Source of the DNA: CAYQEC01 sp964416425
GTDB lineage: Bacteria; Actinomycetota; Acidimicrobiia; Spongiisociales; UBA5794
DNA length: 64,000 nt
Direction of reading: 5' to 3'
Assembly (NCBI GenBank): GCA_964416425.1
Contig: CAYQEC010000009.1
Location: 1-64,000, forward strand
The translations under genes and the position numbers were made by a program. This document shows positions 8,736 through 17,042 of this stretch, piece by piece. Within the stretch, counting starts at the first letter, position 1, and every line of letters starts with the position of its first letter. Below the pieces are notes generated by a model that worked only from the letters and a program-made list of their open reading frames with translations, was not told where the DNA came from and ran no database searches.

Positions 8736-9499
8736 GGCACCTCCCGTACCGGGATGCCGGCCGCCGCGAGGCCCCGTTTGAGATCGGCGATGGCGATCTC
8801 GCGGCGATGGAAGATCGAGGCGGCCAGCACCGCATCGGAGCGCCCGTCCGCCAGCGCCTCGATGCAATGCTCGATCGTACCCGCCCCGCCGGAGGCGATG
8901 ACGGGGACGCCAACCGCGGCCCGGGCGGCGTCGAGCAGCTCGAGGTCGTAGCCGTCTTTGGTGCCGTCCCGGTCCATCGAGGTGAGCAGGATCTCGCCGG
9001 CACCACGGCGTACCCCGTCCACGATCCAGGCGATGGCGTCGATCCCGGTCGGGGTGCGGCCCCCGTGGACGTACACCTCCCAGTCGGGACGGCCGTCCCG
9101 GCGCCGGGCGTCGACGGCCAGCACCACGCACTGCGACCCGAAGGTGCGGGCGCATTCCGAGATGAGCTCGGGGCGTTCCACCGCGGCGGTGTTGACCGAG
9201 ACCTTGTCGGCCCCGGCCCGCAACGCCGCCCGCATGTCGTCGACGCGGCGCACCCCGCCGCCGACGGTGAGGGGAACGAAGACGTGCTCGGCGGTGCGGT
9301 GCACCACGTCGAGCATGGTGTCCCTCCCGTCGCTGGAGGCGGTGATGTCCAGGAAGCAGATCTCGTCGGCTCCCTCGGCGACGTAGCGGGCCGCCAGCTC
9401 GACCGGGTCCCCCTCGTCGACGAGGTCGACGAAGCGCACGCCTTTTACGACCCGTCCGCCGTCGACGTCGAGGCAGGGAATGATCCGTTTACGCAGCAC
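8732..9499 (-). CDS. hisF: Imidazole glycerol phosphate synthase subunit HisF (cyclase)
   Basis: 255 residues, (beta/alpha)8 barrel. It begins RIIPCLDVDGGRVVKG with the catalytic Asp of the first strand, and the second catalytic Asp is in TSMDRDGTKDGY. GGGV and ASGGAG phosphate-binding loops are present. It uses ammonia delivered by HisH to form imidazole glycerol phosphate and AICAR. The start is GTG at 9497-9499, inside the last codons of hisH: the next upstream residues do not resemble HisF, and the GTG places the conserved sequence at residue 4. The 11-base overlap with hisH supports equal translation of the two subunits. Confidence 0.97.
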   Translation of the reverse strand: MLRKRIIPCLDVDGGRVVKGVRFVDLVDEGDPVELAARYVAEGADEICFLDITASSDGRDTMLDVVHRTAEHVFVPLTVGGGVRRVDDMRAALRAGADKVSVNTAAVERPELISECARTFGSQCVVLAVDARRRDGRPDWEVYVHGGRTPTGIDAIAWIVDGVRRGAGEILLTSMDRDGTKDGYDLELLDAARAAVGVPVIASGGAGTIEHCIEALADGRSDAVLAASIFHRREIAIADLKRGLAAAGIPVREVP

Positions 9500-10103
9500 G
9501 GGCGGCACCTCCCGCCATCGCCACGAAGTTGGCGAGGATGCGGAGCCCGGCGTCGCCGGAGCGTTCCGGGTGGAACTGGACCCCGACCCGGGCCCCGGAG
9601 CGGGCCGCGGCGACGAAGCGGTTCCCGTACTCGCTCTCCCCGATGACGACACCCGGATCCTGCGGCACCGGCGCGAAGCTGTGCACGAAGTAGAAGGTGG
9701 TGCCGGACGGGACGCCGGCGAAGAGCGGATCGTCCCGCAACGTCACGTCGTTCCATCCGATGTGGGGGAGCAGCGGGGCGCCTTCGAGACGCCGCACCGC
9801 CCCGGGGATGAGGCCGAGGGCGTGCGACCCGTCCTCCTCGGAGACGTCGAAGAAGAGCTGGAGACCGACACAGATGCCGAGCAGGGGTCGCTCCCATCGT
9901 TGCAGCGGCGTCACGAACCCGGCCTCCTCCAGCCGCTCCATGGCGGCCCCGGTGGTGCCGACCCCGGGCAGCACGAGGCCGTCGGCGCCGGCGATCTCCT
10001 CCGGGGTGGCCGCCACGGCCACGTCGGCTCCGGCGCGCCGCAATCCCTGGGCGATCGACACCAGGTTGCCGGCGCCGTGGTCGATGACGGTGATCCGGGT
10101 CAC
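9489..10103 (-). CDS. hisH: Imidazole glycerol phosphate synthase subunit HisH (glutaminase)
   Basis: 204 residues, class I glutamine amidotransferase. The nucleophile is in LGICVGLQLFF and the His/Glu pair in VQFHPERSG, so the triad is complete; PGVGTTGAAM is the typical loop. It supplies ammonia to HisF through the barrel. The start is GTG at 10101-10103, whose bases overlap the hisB TGA (GTGA). This gives MTRITVIDHGAGN, the usual HisH N-terminus. Confidence 0.97.
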   Translation of the reverse strand: MTRITVIDHGAGNLVSIAQGLRRAGADVAVAATPEEIAGADGLVLPGVGTTGAAMERLEEAGFVTPLQRWERPLLGICVGLQLFFDVSEEDGSHALGLIPGAVRRLEGAPLLPHIGWNDVTLRDDPLFAGVPSGTTFYFVHSFAPVPQDPGVVIGESEYGNRFVAAARSGARVGVQFHPERSGDAGLRILANFVAMAGGAARAA

Positions 10104-10684
10104 GTGGTGCCCTTGGTGGAGGGGATGCCCTCGCGCCGCGGATCGTCGGCGACGGCCTCCCGCAGGGCGCGGGCCAGGGCTTTGAAGACGGCCTCGGCCA
10201 GGTGGTGGTCGTTGCCTCCGACGGCCGTGACGTGCACGGTGAACCCGGCGCTGCGGGCCAGCGCCTCGAGGGCGTGCGGGATGAGCTGGGTGCCGAGGGC
10301 GCCGATCCGCTCGGTGGTGAAGGGGATGTCGATCACCGCGTAGGGACGGCCCCCGGCGTCGACCGCCACCGTGGCCCGTGATTCGTCCATCGGCACGGTG
10401 GCGTCGCCGTAGCGCCGGATCCCGGCCCGGTCGCCGAGGGCGGCGGCGAACGCTTCTCCGAGGACGAGGGCGGTGTCCTCCACGGTGTGGTGCTCGTCGA
10501 CCTCGAGGTCGCCGATGGTGGCGATGGCGAGGTCGAAGAGGCCGTGGTGGGCGAGCGCCTCCAGCATGTGGTCGTAGAAGCCGACGCCGGTGGCGATGTC
10601 GGCCCGGCCGGTGCCGTCGAGGTCGAGCCGGACCCTGACGTCGGTCTCGCGGGTGGTGCGCTGGATTTCGGCGGTTCGGCTCAT
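10100..10684 (-). CDS. hisB: Imidazoleglycerol-phosphate dehydratase
   Basis: 194 residues, the usual size of a monofunctional HisB dehydratase; there is no fused phosphatase domain. The two metal-binding His-rich repeats are visible: DHMLEALAHHG with DEHHTVEDTA, and HALEALARSAG with GGNDHHLAEAVFKA. It dehydrates imidazole glycerol phosphate to imidazole acetol phosphate. The ATG overlaps the hisC stop (ATGA). The histidinol-phosphate phosphatase needed later in the pathway (hisN type) is not in this window. Confidence 0.97.
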   Translation of the reverse strand: MSRTAEIQRTTRETDVRVRLDLDGTGRADIATGVGFYDHMLEALAHHGLFDLAIATIGDLEVDEHHTVEDTALVLGEAFAAALGDRAGIRRYGDATVPMDESRATVAVDAGGRPYAVIDIPFTTERIGALGTQLIPHALEALARSAGFTVHVTAVGGNDHHLAEAVFKALARALREAVADDPRREGIPSTKGTT

Positions 10685-11733
10685 GGCAGGATCTGCTCCA
10701 GTGTGTCGACGAGACGGTCGTGTTCGGGGGCGGTGCGAACGGTGAAGCGCAGATAGTCGGCCAGCGGCCCACCCGCCGGGTAGGTGCGGACGACGAGGGC
10801 CCGCCGCATCAGGGCGTCGGCGACCTGGTGCGCCTCCGGGCCCACCTCGCACAGCAGGAAGTTGGCCGCCGACGGCAGCACCCGCAGTCCGAGGGCGTCG
10901 AGGCGGTCCGCCAGTACCGCCCGCTCGGTGACGATGGCCTCGACGGTGCGACGCATCCGTTCCGGGGAACCGAGGGCATCCACCGCCAGCTCGGCCGAGA
11001 GGCGGGAGACGCTTCCCGGGGGACGGATGCCGTCGAGGATGTCGATGATCGCCGGGTGGGCCATGGCGAGCCCGACCCGGGCCGCGGCCAGCCCGTAGGC
11101 CTTGGAGAGGGTGCGGAGCACGATGACGTTGTCGTGCCGGTCGATCCACGGTGACCAATCGTCGCCTGCGAACTCGGCGTAGGCGGCGTCGATCACCACC
11201 AGGCCGCCGCAGGCGGCGACGACGGCGGCGACCGCGTCGGGCCGGATCTGCTCCCCGGTGGGGTTGTTGGGGGCGCACAGCCAGACGAGGTCGGCGTCGC
11301 GGGCGGCGGCGACGATGTCGTCGGCCGGGAAGGCGAAGCCGGGGGCGGCCGCCGCCACCGGCACGAAGGCGGCGCCGACCTGGGCGGTGGCGATCTCGTA
11401 CAGCGAGTAGGTGGGGACGGGGGCCACCGCCCGGCTCCCGGGCGAGAGGAAGGCCCGGGCGCAGAGGATGACGAGCTCGTCCACCCCGGCGCCGGGGACG
11501 ATCTGCTCCGGCGCCAGGCCGCAGGCCGCCGCCGCCGCCTCCCGCAGCGGCCGGTAGTCGGCCGCCGGGTACTCGTTGAGGGCGGCGACGCCGGCCGCCA
11601 CCACCTCCCGGGCCCACTCGGTGCCGAAGGGAGAGGTGTTCTGGTCGAAGCGGATGACCTCGCTCACCTCCACCCCGGCGGCGCGGGCGATATCGGCGGT
11701 GGTCGGTTGCCACTGGTAGCGGGTGACGCTCAT
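10681..11733 (-). CDS. hisC: Histidinol-phosphate aminotransferase
   Basis: 350 residues, fold-type I PLP aminotransferase. The PLP lysine is in RTLSKAYGLAAARVG, the cofactor Asp/Tyr in VIDAAYAEF, and the substrate Asn in CAPNNPTGEQI. The N-terminus has the HisC-like RFDQNTSPFG, and a C-terminal LRFTVRT segment provides the carboxylate Arg. It converts imidazole acetol phosphate to histidinol phosphate with glutamate. Its start overlaps the hisD stop by four bases. Confidence 0.95.
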   Translation of the reverse strand: MSVTRYQWQPTTADIARAAGVEVSEVIRFDQNTSPFGTEWAREVVAAGVAALNEYPAADYRPLREAAAAACGLAPEQIVPGAGVDELVILCARAFLSPGSRAVAPVPTYSLYEIATAQVGAAFVPVAAAAPGFAFPADDIVAAARDADLVWLCAPNNPTGEQIRPDAVAAVVAACGGLVVIDAAYAEFAGDDWSPWIDRHDNVIVLRTLSKAYGLAAARVGLAMAHPAIIDILDGIRPPGSVSRLSAELAVDALGSPERMRRTVEAIVTERAVLADRLDALGLRVLPSAANFLLCEVGPEAHQVADALMRRALVVRTYPAGGPLADYLRFTVRTAPEHDRLVDTLEQILP

Positions 11734-13028
11734 CCTTCCTCCTCGAAGCGGATCTCCACCGCGAGGCGGTGGGCGGTGAGGCCCTCGGTGGTGGCGAGGG
11801 TCCCGATCGTCTCCCGCAGGCTCGCCAGTCCTTCCCGGGTGAGGTGCTGCACCTGGCGCCACGACCCGAAGTCGTCGACCGCCAGCGGCCCGTGGGAGCG
11901 GGCCAGGCCGCCGGTGGGGAGCACGTGGTTGGCGCCGGTGGCGTAGTCGCCGGCCGACTCCGGGGCCCACGGCCCGAGGTAGACCGAGCCGGCCCCGGTG
12001 AGCCGCTCCCCGTGCTCGATCGGGGTGGCGGTGTGGATCGTGACGTGCTCGGAGGCGAACTCGTTGGCGAACTCGATGGCGTCGTCCATCGAGTCGGCGG
12101 CCACCAGGAGCCCGTGGTCGCCGAGGGCGGCGCGCAGGATGCCCTCCCGCTCCAGGCCGGGGAGGAGGCGTTCGATCTGGGCGAGGACCCGGGGGATGAG
12201 GTCGGGGGCGTCGGTCACCAGTGCCACCGGCGAGTCGGGTCCGTGCTCGGCCTGGCAGAGCAGATCGGCCGCCAGGATGCGGGGCTCGGCGGTGGCGTCG
12301 GCGAGCAGCAGGGCCTCGCTGGGGCCGGCGGGCAGATCGACGGCGCAGTCGCCGTAGACGGCGAGCTTGCCGGCGGTGACCCAGGCGTTGCCGGGCCCGA
12401 CGATCTTGTCGACCCGGCGGATCGTCTCGGTGCCGTAGGCCAGGGCCGCCACCGCCTGGGCGCCCCCGGTGACGTACACCTCGGTGACGCCGAGCATGGC
12501 GGCCGCCGCCATCAGCACCGGCGAGACGTCGCCGCGCTCGTCGGCGGGGGAGACGACGACGATCTCCTTCACCCCGGCGACCCGGGCGGGGACCACCCCC
12601 ATCAGCAGCGAGGAGGGGTAGGCGGCGCGGCCTCCCGGGACGTAGACGCCGACCCGCCGCAGCGGCGTCCAGCGGCGATCGACCCGGACGCCGGGGGAGA
12701 CCTCGAGCGGCTGGTCGACGGGGCGCTGCGGGATGTGGCAGACCTCGATGTTGCCGATCGCGTGGCGGAGAGCTCGTTCCACCTCGGGCTCGAGCTCGGC
12801 GAGAGCGGCGGTGAGGCGCTCGGGAGGGAGGAGGAGCTGGTCGCGGGGGAGGCCGCCGCCGTAGCGGCGGTTGCAGTCCCGCAGCGCCTCGTCCCCGCCG
12901 GTGCGGACCCGGGACACGATCTCGGCGGCGCCTTGCCGGATGGCGGGGTCGGGTACCGCCGAGCGCTGCAGCAGCGCGGCGCGCCGATCCGGGGAGAGAT
13001 CGGCGAGGCGGACGGTTCTGATCTTCAC
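11730..13028 (-). CDS. hisD: Histidinol dehydrogenase
   Basis: 432 residues, full length for the family. The NAD-binding PGGRAAYPSSLLMGVVPA, the zinc and catalytic residues around LLCQAEHGPDSPVALVT, and the substrate segment SEHVTIHT are all present, with the conserved GPNHVLPT-like stretch as GANHVLPTGG. It performs the last two oxidations to histidine. The start is GTG at 13026-13028, preceded by AAGGAG at an eight-base distance, which decides this start over longer options. hisG ends 11 nt upstream, the only clear gap in the operon. Confidence 0.97.
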   Translation of the reverse strand: MKIRTVRLADLSPDRRAALLQRSAVPDPAIRQGAAEIVSRVRTGGDEALRDCNRRYGGGLPRDQLLLPPERLTAALAELEPEVERALRHAIGNIEVCHIPQRPVDQPLEVSPGVRVDRRWTPLRRVGVYVPGGRAAYPSSLLMGVVPARVAGVKEIVVVSPADERGDVSPVLMAAAAMLGVTEVYVTGGAQAVAALAYGTETIRRVDKIVGPGNAWVTAGKLAVYGDCAVDLPAGPSEALLLADATAEPRILAADLLCQAEHGPDSPVALVTDAPDLIPRVLAQIERLLPGLEREGILRAALGDHGLLVAADSMDDAIEFANEFASEHVTIHTATPIEHGERLTGAGSVYLGPWAPESAGDYATGANHVLPTGGLARSHGPLAVDDFGSWRQVQHLTREGLASLRETIGTLATTEGLTAHRLAVEIRFEEEG

Positions 13029-13039
13029 CGGGGGCTCCT

Positions 13040-13882
13040 TCAGGGGATGAGCTGCTGGATGGGGAGCACAAGGATGCCGGACGCCCCCGCTTGCTTGAGG
13101 CGGGGGAGCACGCTCCACACCTCGTCGCTGTCGACGGTCGAGTGCACCGCCACCAGGCCGTCGTGGGCCAGCGGCACCACCGTGGGGGCGTCGATGCCGG
13201 GGATGATGTCCTCGATGGCGGCGACGGCGCCGGCGGGGGCGTTCATCAGGACGTACCGCTTGCGGCGGGCGGCGACCACGGCCCGGATCATGGTGGCGAC
13301 CTCGGTGGCGAGGCCGGTCACCTCGCCCGCCGGAGCCACCAGCACCGCCTGCGACTCGAGCACGGTGAGCACCGGCCGCAGGCCGTTGACGAGCAGGGTG
13401 CTGCCGCTGGAGACGAGGTCGACGATGGCGTCGGCCACGTCGAGCTTGGGGGCGACCTCGATCGATCCCCGCAGCGGAACGGTGGTGACGGACACCCCGG
13501 CGTCGGCGAAGAACTGCCCGGTGGTGCGGGGGTGCGAGGTCGCCAGCCGGAGCCCGTCGAAGTCGGCGACCTCGGCCAGGCCCATGGCCTGGGGGACGGC
13601 GACGGTGAGGCGGCAGCGCCCGTACCCGAGCTCGGCGACGACCTGGAGCGGGGTCCCGGCTTCGGCGAGCAGGTCGAGCCCGGTGATCCCGAGGTCGGCG
13701 ACCCCGTCTGCCACGAGCTCGCAGACGTCGTCGGTGCGTACGAAGAGCAGCTCGAGGTCGATGTTGCGGACCCGGACCGAGAGGGCGCGCTCGGTCTTCT
13801 CGTAGGAGAGGCCGCTCTCCCGCAGCAGGGTGGCGCTGGGCTCTTCGAGGCGGCCCTTGTTGGGGACGGCGAAGCGCAGCAT
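13040..13882 (-). CDS. hisG: ATP phosphoribosyltransferase, long form
   Basis: 280 residues, first committed step of histidine synthesis. The phosphoribosyltransferase core has the PRPP loop VSSGSTLLVNGL. The C-terminal extension after about residue 200 (RKRYVLMNAPAGAVAAIEDIIPG) is the HisG_C regulatory domain, so this is the long hexameric form that needs no HisZ and is normally feedback-inhibited by histidine. The ATG overlaps the stop of the upstream yerC-type gene (ATGA), which ties the enzyme translationally to that regulator. Confidence 0.97.
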   Translation of the reverse strand: MLRFAVPNKGRLEEPSATLLRESGLSYEKTERALSVRVRNIDLELLFVRTDDVCELVADGVADLGITGLDLLAEAGTPLQVVAELGYGRCRLTVAVPQAMGLAEVADFDGLRLATSHPRTTGQFFADAGVSVTTVPLRGSIEVAPKLDVADAIVDLVSSGSTLLVNGLRPVLTVLESQAVLVAPAGEVTGLATEVATMIRAVVAARRKRYVLMNAPAGAVAAIEDIIPGIDAPTVVPLAHDGLVAVHSTVDSDEVWSVLPRLKQAGASGILVLPIQQLIP

Positions 13883-14202
13883 CACGGGGTCCCCTCTTCC
13901 ATCAGCCCGAGTTTGACCAGGACCTCCAGGTAGCCGCCGGTGCCGTGACGGAGCCACTGGTTGATGCGGGTGATGGTGGCGGTGGAGATCCCGGTCTCCT
14001 CGTTGATCTCCCGATAGTGGCGACCCTCGGCGAGGAGCCGGGCCACCTCCCACCGCTGGCTCATCTCCTCCAGCTCGCGGCGGGTGCAGAGATCGCGGAA
14101 GAACCGCGCCGCCTCGTCCCGGCTCTCCAGCGTCAGGATGGCGTCGAAGAGGGCTGCCGTGGCGTCGTTGCGCCAGTCGTCGTCTCGCATCGGGATGCCC
14201 AT
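13882..14202 (-). CDS. yerC: YerC/YecD-type TrpR-superfamily regulator, probable histidine-operon regulator
   Basis: 106 residues, all helical. A TrpR-like core contains the helix-turn-helix: ELEEMSQRWEVARLLAEG, then YREINEETGISTATITRINQWL. This is the YerC/YecD family; members in Gram-positive bacteria have been proposed by comparative genomics to repress histidine genes (HisR). It is the first gene of the his operon and its stop overlaps the hisG ATG, strong context for that role. The ATG at 14200-14202 was chosen because GGGGAG stands six bases before it; an internal ATG at 14188-14190 has no such site. Ligand and operator are unproven. Confidence 0.85.
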   Translation of the reverse strand: MGIPMRDDDWRNDATAALFDAILTLESRDEAARFFRDLCTRRELEEMSQRWEVARLLAEGRHYREINEETGISTATITRINQWLRHGTGGYLEVLVKLGLMEEGTP

Positions 14203-14255
14203 CGGATACTCCCCTTCACCTTTCGCTTCGCTATCGGTTACAGTGAGGTAGTGTT

Positions 14256-14276
14256 TTAGCACGTTAGCAGAGTATA
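14256..14276. promoter_or_regulatory. TTAGCA direct repeat and -10-like element between divergent his transcripts
   Basis: On the plus strand TTAGCA occurs at 14256-14261 and again at 14264-14269, separated by CG (8-bp period). Immediately beside it, AGTATA at 14271-14276 reads TATACT on the minus strand, a good -10 for the yerC-his operon; I cannot find a convincing -35. The repeat would then cover the transcription start. TrpR-family proteins bind short half-sites with close spacing, so this is the best operator candidate in the 90-bp region between yerC and hisA. The assignment is inference. Confidence 0.5.
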
Positions 14277-14292
14277 TGGCAAGGACGTGACG

Positions 14293-15003
14293 ATGGAGCT
14301 CATCCCGGCGGTCGACGTGCTCGACGGCAAAGTGGTGCGCCTGGTGCGGGGCCGCTACGACCAGGTCACGGTGTACGGCGACGATCCAGTCGCCCAGGCA
14401 CGGGACTGGATCGCCCAGGGGGCGGCCCTGGTGCACGTGGTGGACCTGGCCGGGGCCCGCGACGGGCACCCCGACCGGGGGCTGTGGGAACGGCTCGGGG
14501 GTGCAGGGCTGCGGTTCGAGATCGGGGGCGGGGTGCGGCGCGCCAGCGATGCCGCGGCCGCGGTCGCGGCGGGAGCGGAGCGGGTGGTGGTGGGGACGGC
14601 TGCGGTGTGGGACCGGCCGACCCTCGGGAAGATGATCGCGGCGGTGGGGGCGGAGCGGTTGGTGGCCGCGATCGACGTGCGGGGCGGGCGGGCTGCCGGG
14701 GCCGGATGGCTCGACGCAGGCCGCGACCTCGGTGCGGTGCTCCCGGAACTGGCCGGCGCCGGGCTGATCCGGGCCCTGGTGACCGGGATCAGCCGGGACG
14801 GCACGATGGAAGGACCGGATGTGGCACTGCTGGAGCAGGCCGCGTCGCTGGCGCCGGAGCTGCGGCTGATCGCCTCCGGCGGGGTGGGATCGCTGGCGGA
14901 CCTGGAGGCGCTGGGAGGGATGCCGTTCGAGGGCGTGATCGTCGGTCGGGCCCTCTACGAGGGGGTCTTCACCGTCACCGAGGCGCTGGCGGCGCTGCGC
15001 TGA
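14293..15003 (+). CDS. hisA: Phosphoribosylformimino-AICAR isomerase
   Basis: 236 residues, (beta/alpha)8 barrel with MELIPAVDVLDGKVVRL at the start and GISRDGTMEGPD near the second catalytic Asp; both phosphate loops (EIGGGVR, ASGGVGSL) are present. It catalyses the fourth histidine step. The ATG at 14293 was taken because AAGGA lies seven bases upstream; a GTG at 14287 would be only one base from that site. It is transcribed alone, away from the other his genes. No TrpF-specific feature is visible, so whether it is the dual HisA/TrpF (PriA) of many actinobacteria cannot be decided here. Confidence 0.95.
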   Translation: MELIPAVDVLDGKVVRLVRGRYDQVTVYGDDPVAQARDWIAQGAALVHVVDLAGARDGHPDRGLWERLGGAGLRFEIGGGVRRASDAAAAVAAGAERVVVGTAAVWDRPTLGKMIAAVGAERLVAAIDVRGGRAAGAGWLDAGRDLGAVLPELAGAGLIRALVTGISRDGTMEGPDVALLEQAASLAPELRLIASGGVGSLADLEALGGMPFEGVIVGRALYEGVFTVTEALAALR

Positions 15004-15007
15004 GGGC

Positions 15008-16993
15008 TCAGCCCCGGAAGCGGGCGAGGGCGGCGTCGAGATCCGCCCGGGAGACGGCGAGGGCCGAGGAATCGCGACGCAACGCCTGCAGCGCCGCCTC
15101 CCGCAGGACCCCGCTGAGATCGGCGAAGGAGAGCCCTTCGGAGGCCGCCACCGCCTGGTCGAGGTCGACGTCGTCGCCGAAGGGGACGTCGCAGATGTCG
15201 AAGAAGGCCCGGCGCGCCGGGGCGGTGGGCAGGTCGAGGAACAGGTGGGTCTCGAGGCGCCCGGGACGGAGCAGGGCCGGGTCGACCAGGTCCATGCGGT
15301 TGGTGGCGCCGATGACGTAGACGTCGCCACGATCGCTGATGCCGTCCATCTCGGTGAGGAGGGCGGCGACCACCGAGTCGGTCACCGAGTTGGTCGAGTT
15401 GCCCCGCACCGGGGCGAGGGCGTCGATCTCGTCGAAGAACAGGATCGAGGGCGCCACCGCCCGGCCCCGGGCGAACACCTCCCGCACCCCTCGCTCCGAC
15501 TCACCGACGTACTTGTCGAGCAGCTCGGCGCCTTTGATCGTGAAGAAGGCGGCGCCCGATTCGTGGGCGAGGGCACGCACCACGAAGGTCTTGCCGCTGC
15601 CGGGGGGCCCGTAGAGCAGCAGGCCGCGGGGAGGCTCGATGCCGAGGCGGCTGAACCGCTCCGGTTCCCGCAGTTGCCAGATCACCGCCTCGGTGAGCCG
15701 TTGCTTGACCTCCTCGAGGTTGGCGACCAGCTCGAACCCGTAGCTCGGGATCTCCCCCAGCGAGGCGGTGCCCATCGAGGGCGTGGTGTCGCGGATGGCG
15801 CGCGCCAGCAACTCGCTGTCAACCTTGCCGCCGGTGGGGGCGATGAGCGCCGAGGCGTGGACCACGGTCGCCAGGATGTCGGCGCCGGAGAACCCGGCGG
15901 TGCGGGAGGCGAGCTGGGCGAAGTCGACGTCGAGGCTCGGGACCTTGGCGAGGGCCGCCTCGAACAGCAGGGTGCGCCGGTTGAGGTCGGGGGGCGGAAT
16001 CGACAGGGTGCGGGGGAGCAGGGGGGAGGTGGCGACCGATTCGGGCAGCTTGCCCACCGCGGAGGTGCCCAAGACGCAGGCGAGCCGGGGGCGGCCCGCC
16101 ACCGCGTCGAGGAACCAGCGCATGATGGCGGCGACCTGGGTGCGGAAGAGTGAATCGTCGCCGACCACGGCATCGATGCGGTCGACGAAGACGACGGCGG
16201 GGACGGTGGCGGCTCGTACCGCCTTCTCCAGCAGCTCCAGCAGCTTGTCGGGCTTGAAGACCAGTTCCAGCGACACCTCGTGCACGGTGATCCCGGTCGC
16301 TCTCGCGGCCGCCGCCACCACCTCCGATTTGCCACATCCGGCCGGTCCGGCCAGCAACACGCCCGCCACCCTCGGCAATCCCCAGGCATGAGGGAGGTCC
16401 TCGGGCGAGGTCAGCAGCGAGAGCCACCCGGTCATCGTCTCCAACTCGGTGTCGAGCCCGGCGAGCAGCGCCTCGGCGGTGGTGGGCGCCTCACCACCGG
16501 GATGACCGGCGGGCTGGTGGACGACGGCGGGCGGCTCCTGCCCCTGCTCGGAGACGACCGTGGCCGAGCCGACGGTGCCGGCCGGGCCCGGGCGCACCTC
16601 GAGCACGCGGAGGACCACCGGTTCGGCTGATCCACCGGCCCCGTAGGCGGGCAGCACCGCCACCTGGTCGCCCTCGGTGACCGGGCCACCCTGGAGGGAA
16701 CGGGCGATATGGCGAGCGTCGAGCGGTTCGTCGCTGGAGGACAGCACCACCCGGCGGGCCTCGGGCAGAACGGCGCGGCCGACCTCGGGAGCGTCGCCAA
16801 CCTTGACCCCGGCGTTCTCCATCGTGCGCGGTCCCAGATGGAGGGCGTTGGGGGAGGAGACGTCACCCGGCATGACCAGCACGCGGGTGTGGCCGACGGC
16901 GACGATGCCGCCCCCGGGGAGACCCATGGCGGTGAGCAGGGCGGCGTCGGCCTTCGCCACGGGATCGGTCCCGGCCCGGATCGTAAAACGCAT
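15008..16993 (-). CDS. CDC48/p97-like double AAA+ ATPase
   Basis: 661 residues. An N-terminal Cdc48_N-like double-psi-barrel region (about 1-150) has LVMPGDVSSPNALHLGPRTMENAG. The D1 AAA domain has Walker A GPAGCGKS near 216-223, but its Walker B reads VVFVDRIDA: the catalytic Glu is Arg272, and the sensor 1 region is GTSAV. D2 is fully canonical, with GPPGSGKT near 455, FFDEIDA, GATNRMD and the arginine finger in LLRPGRLE. Cdc48 proteins unfold proteins, often for a proteasome. D1 probably binds but does not hydrolyse ATP, while D2 drives the work. The ATG is six bases after a TACCCT -10, hence leaderless. Confidence 0.9.
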   Translation of the reverse strand: MRFTIRAGTDPVAKADAALLTAMGLPGGGIVAVGHTRVLVMPGDVSSPNALHLGPRTMENAGVKVGDAPEVGRAVLPEARRVVLSSSDEPLDARHIARSLQGGPVTEGDQVAVLPAYGAGGSAEPVVLRVLEVRPGPAGTVGSATVVSEQGQEPPAVVHQPAGHPGGEAPTTAEALLAGLDTELETMTGWLSLLTSPEDLPHAWGLPRVAGVLLAGPAGCGKSEVVAAAARATGITVHEVSLELVFKPDKLLELLEKAVRAATVPAVVFVDRIDAVVGDDSLFRTQVAAIMRWFLDAVAGRPRLACVLGTSAVGKLPESVATSPLLPRTLSIPPPDLNRRTLLFEAALAKVPSLDVDFAQLASRTAGFSGADILATVVHASALIAPTGGKVDSELLARAIRDTTPSMGTASLGEIPSYGFELVANLEEVKQRLTEAVIWQLREPERFSRLGIEPPRGLLLYGPPGSGKTFVVRALAHESGAAFFTIKGAELLDKYVGESERGVREVFARGRAVAPSILFFDEIDALAPVRGNSTNSVTDSVVAALLTEMDGISDRGDVYVIGATNRMDLVDPALLRPGRLETHLFLDLPTAPARRAFFDICDVPFGDDVDLDQAVAASEGLSFADLSGVLREAALQALRRDSSALAVSRADLDAALARFRG

Positions 16994-16999
16994 GGGGCG

Positions 17000-17005
17000 A
17001 GGGTA
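17000..17005 (-). promoter_or_regulatory. -10 element TACCCT for a leaderless AAA ATPase transcript
   Basis: TACCCT on the minus strand ends six bases before the ATG at 16993; no Shine-Dalgarno is present between them. Confidence 0.55.
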
Positions 17006-17008
17006 CTC

Positions 17009-17042
17009 GGCTCCCGGTGGGGGAGCCGCCGGCTCAGCCGGC
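17009..17042 (-). terminator. Double hairpin after the exonuclease/UvrC-like gene
   Basis: GGCTCCC (17009-17015) pairs with GGGAGCC (17021-17027) over a five-base loop. Directly beside it GCCGGC (17028-17033) pairs with GCCGGC (17037-17042), whose three-base loop is the stop codon of the upstream gene. There is no U-tract, so it is a probable GC-type or Rho-assisted terminator, placed just before the next promoter. Confidence 0.45.
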
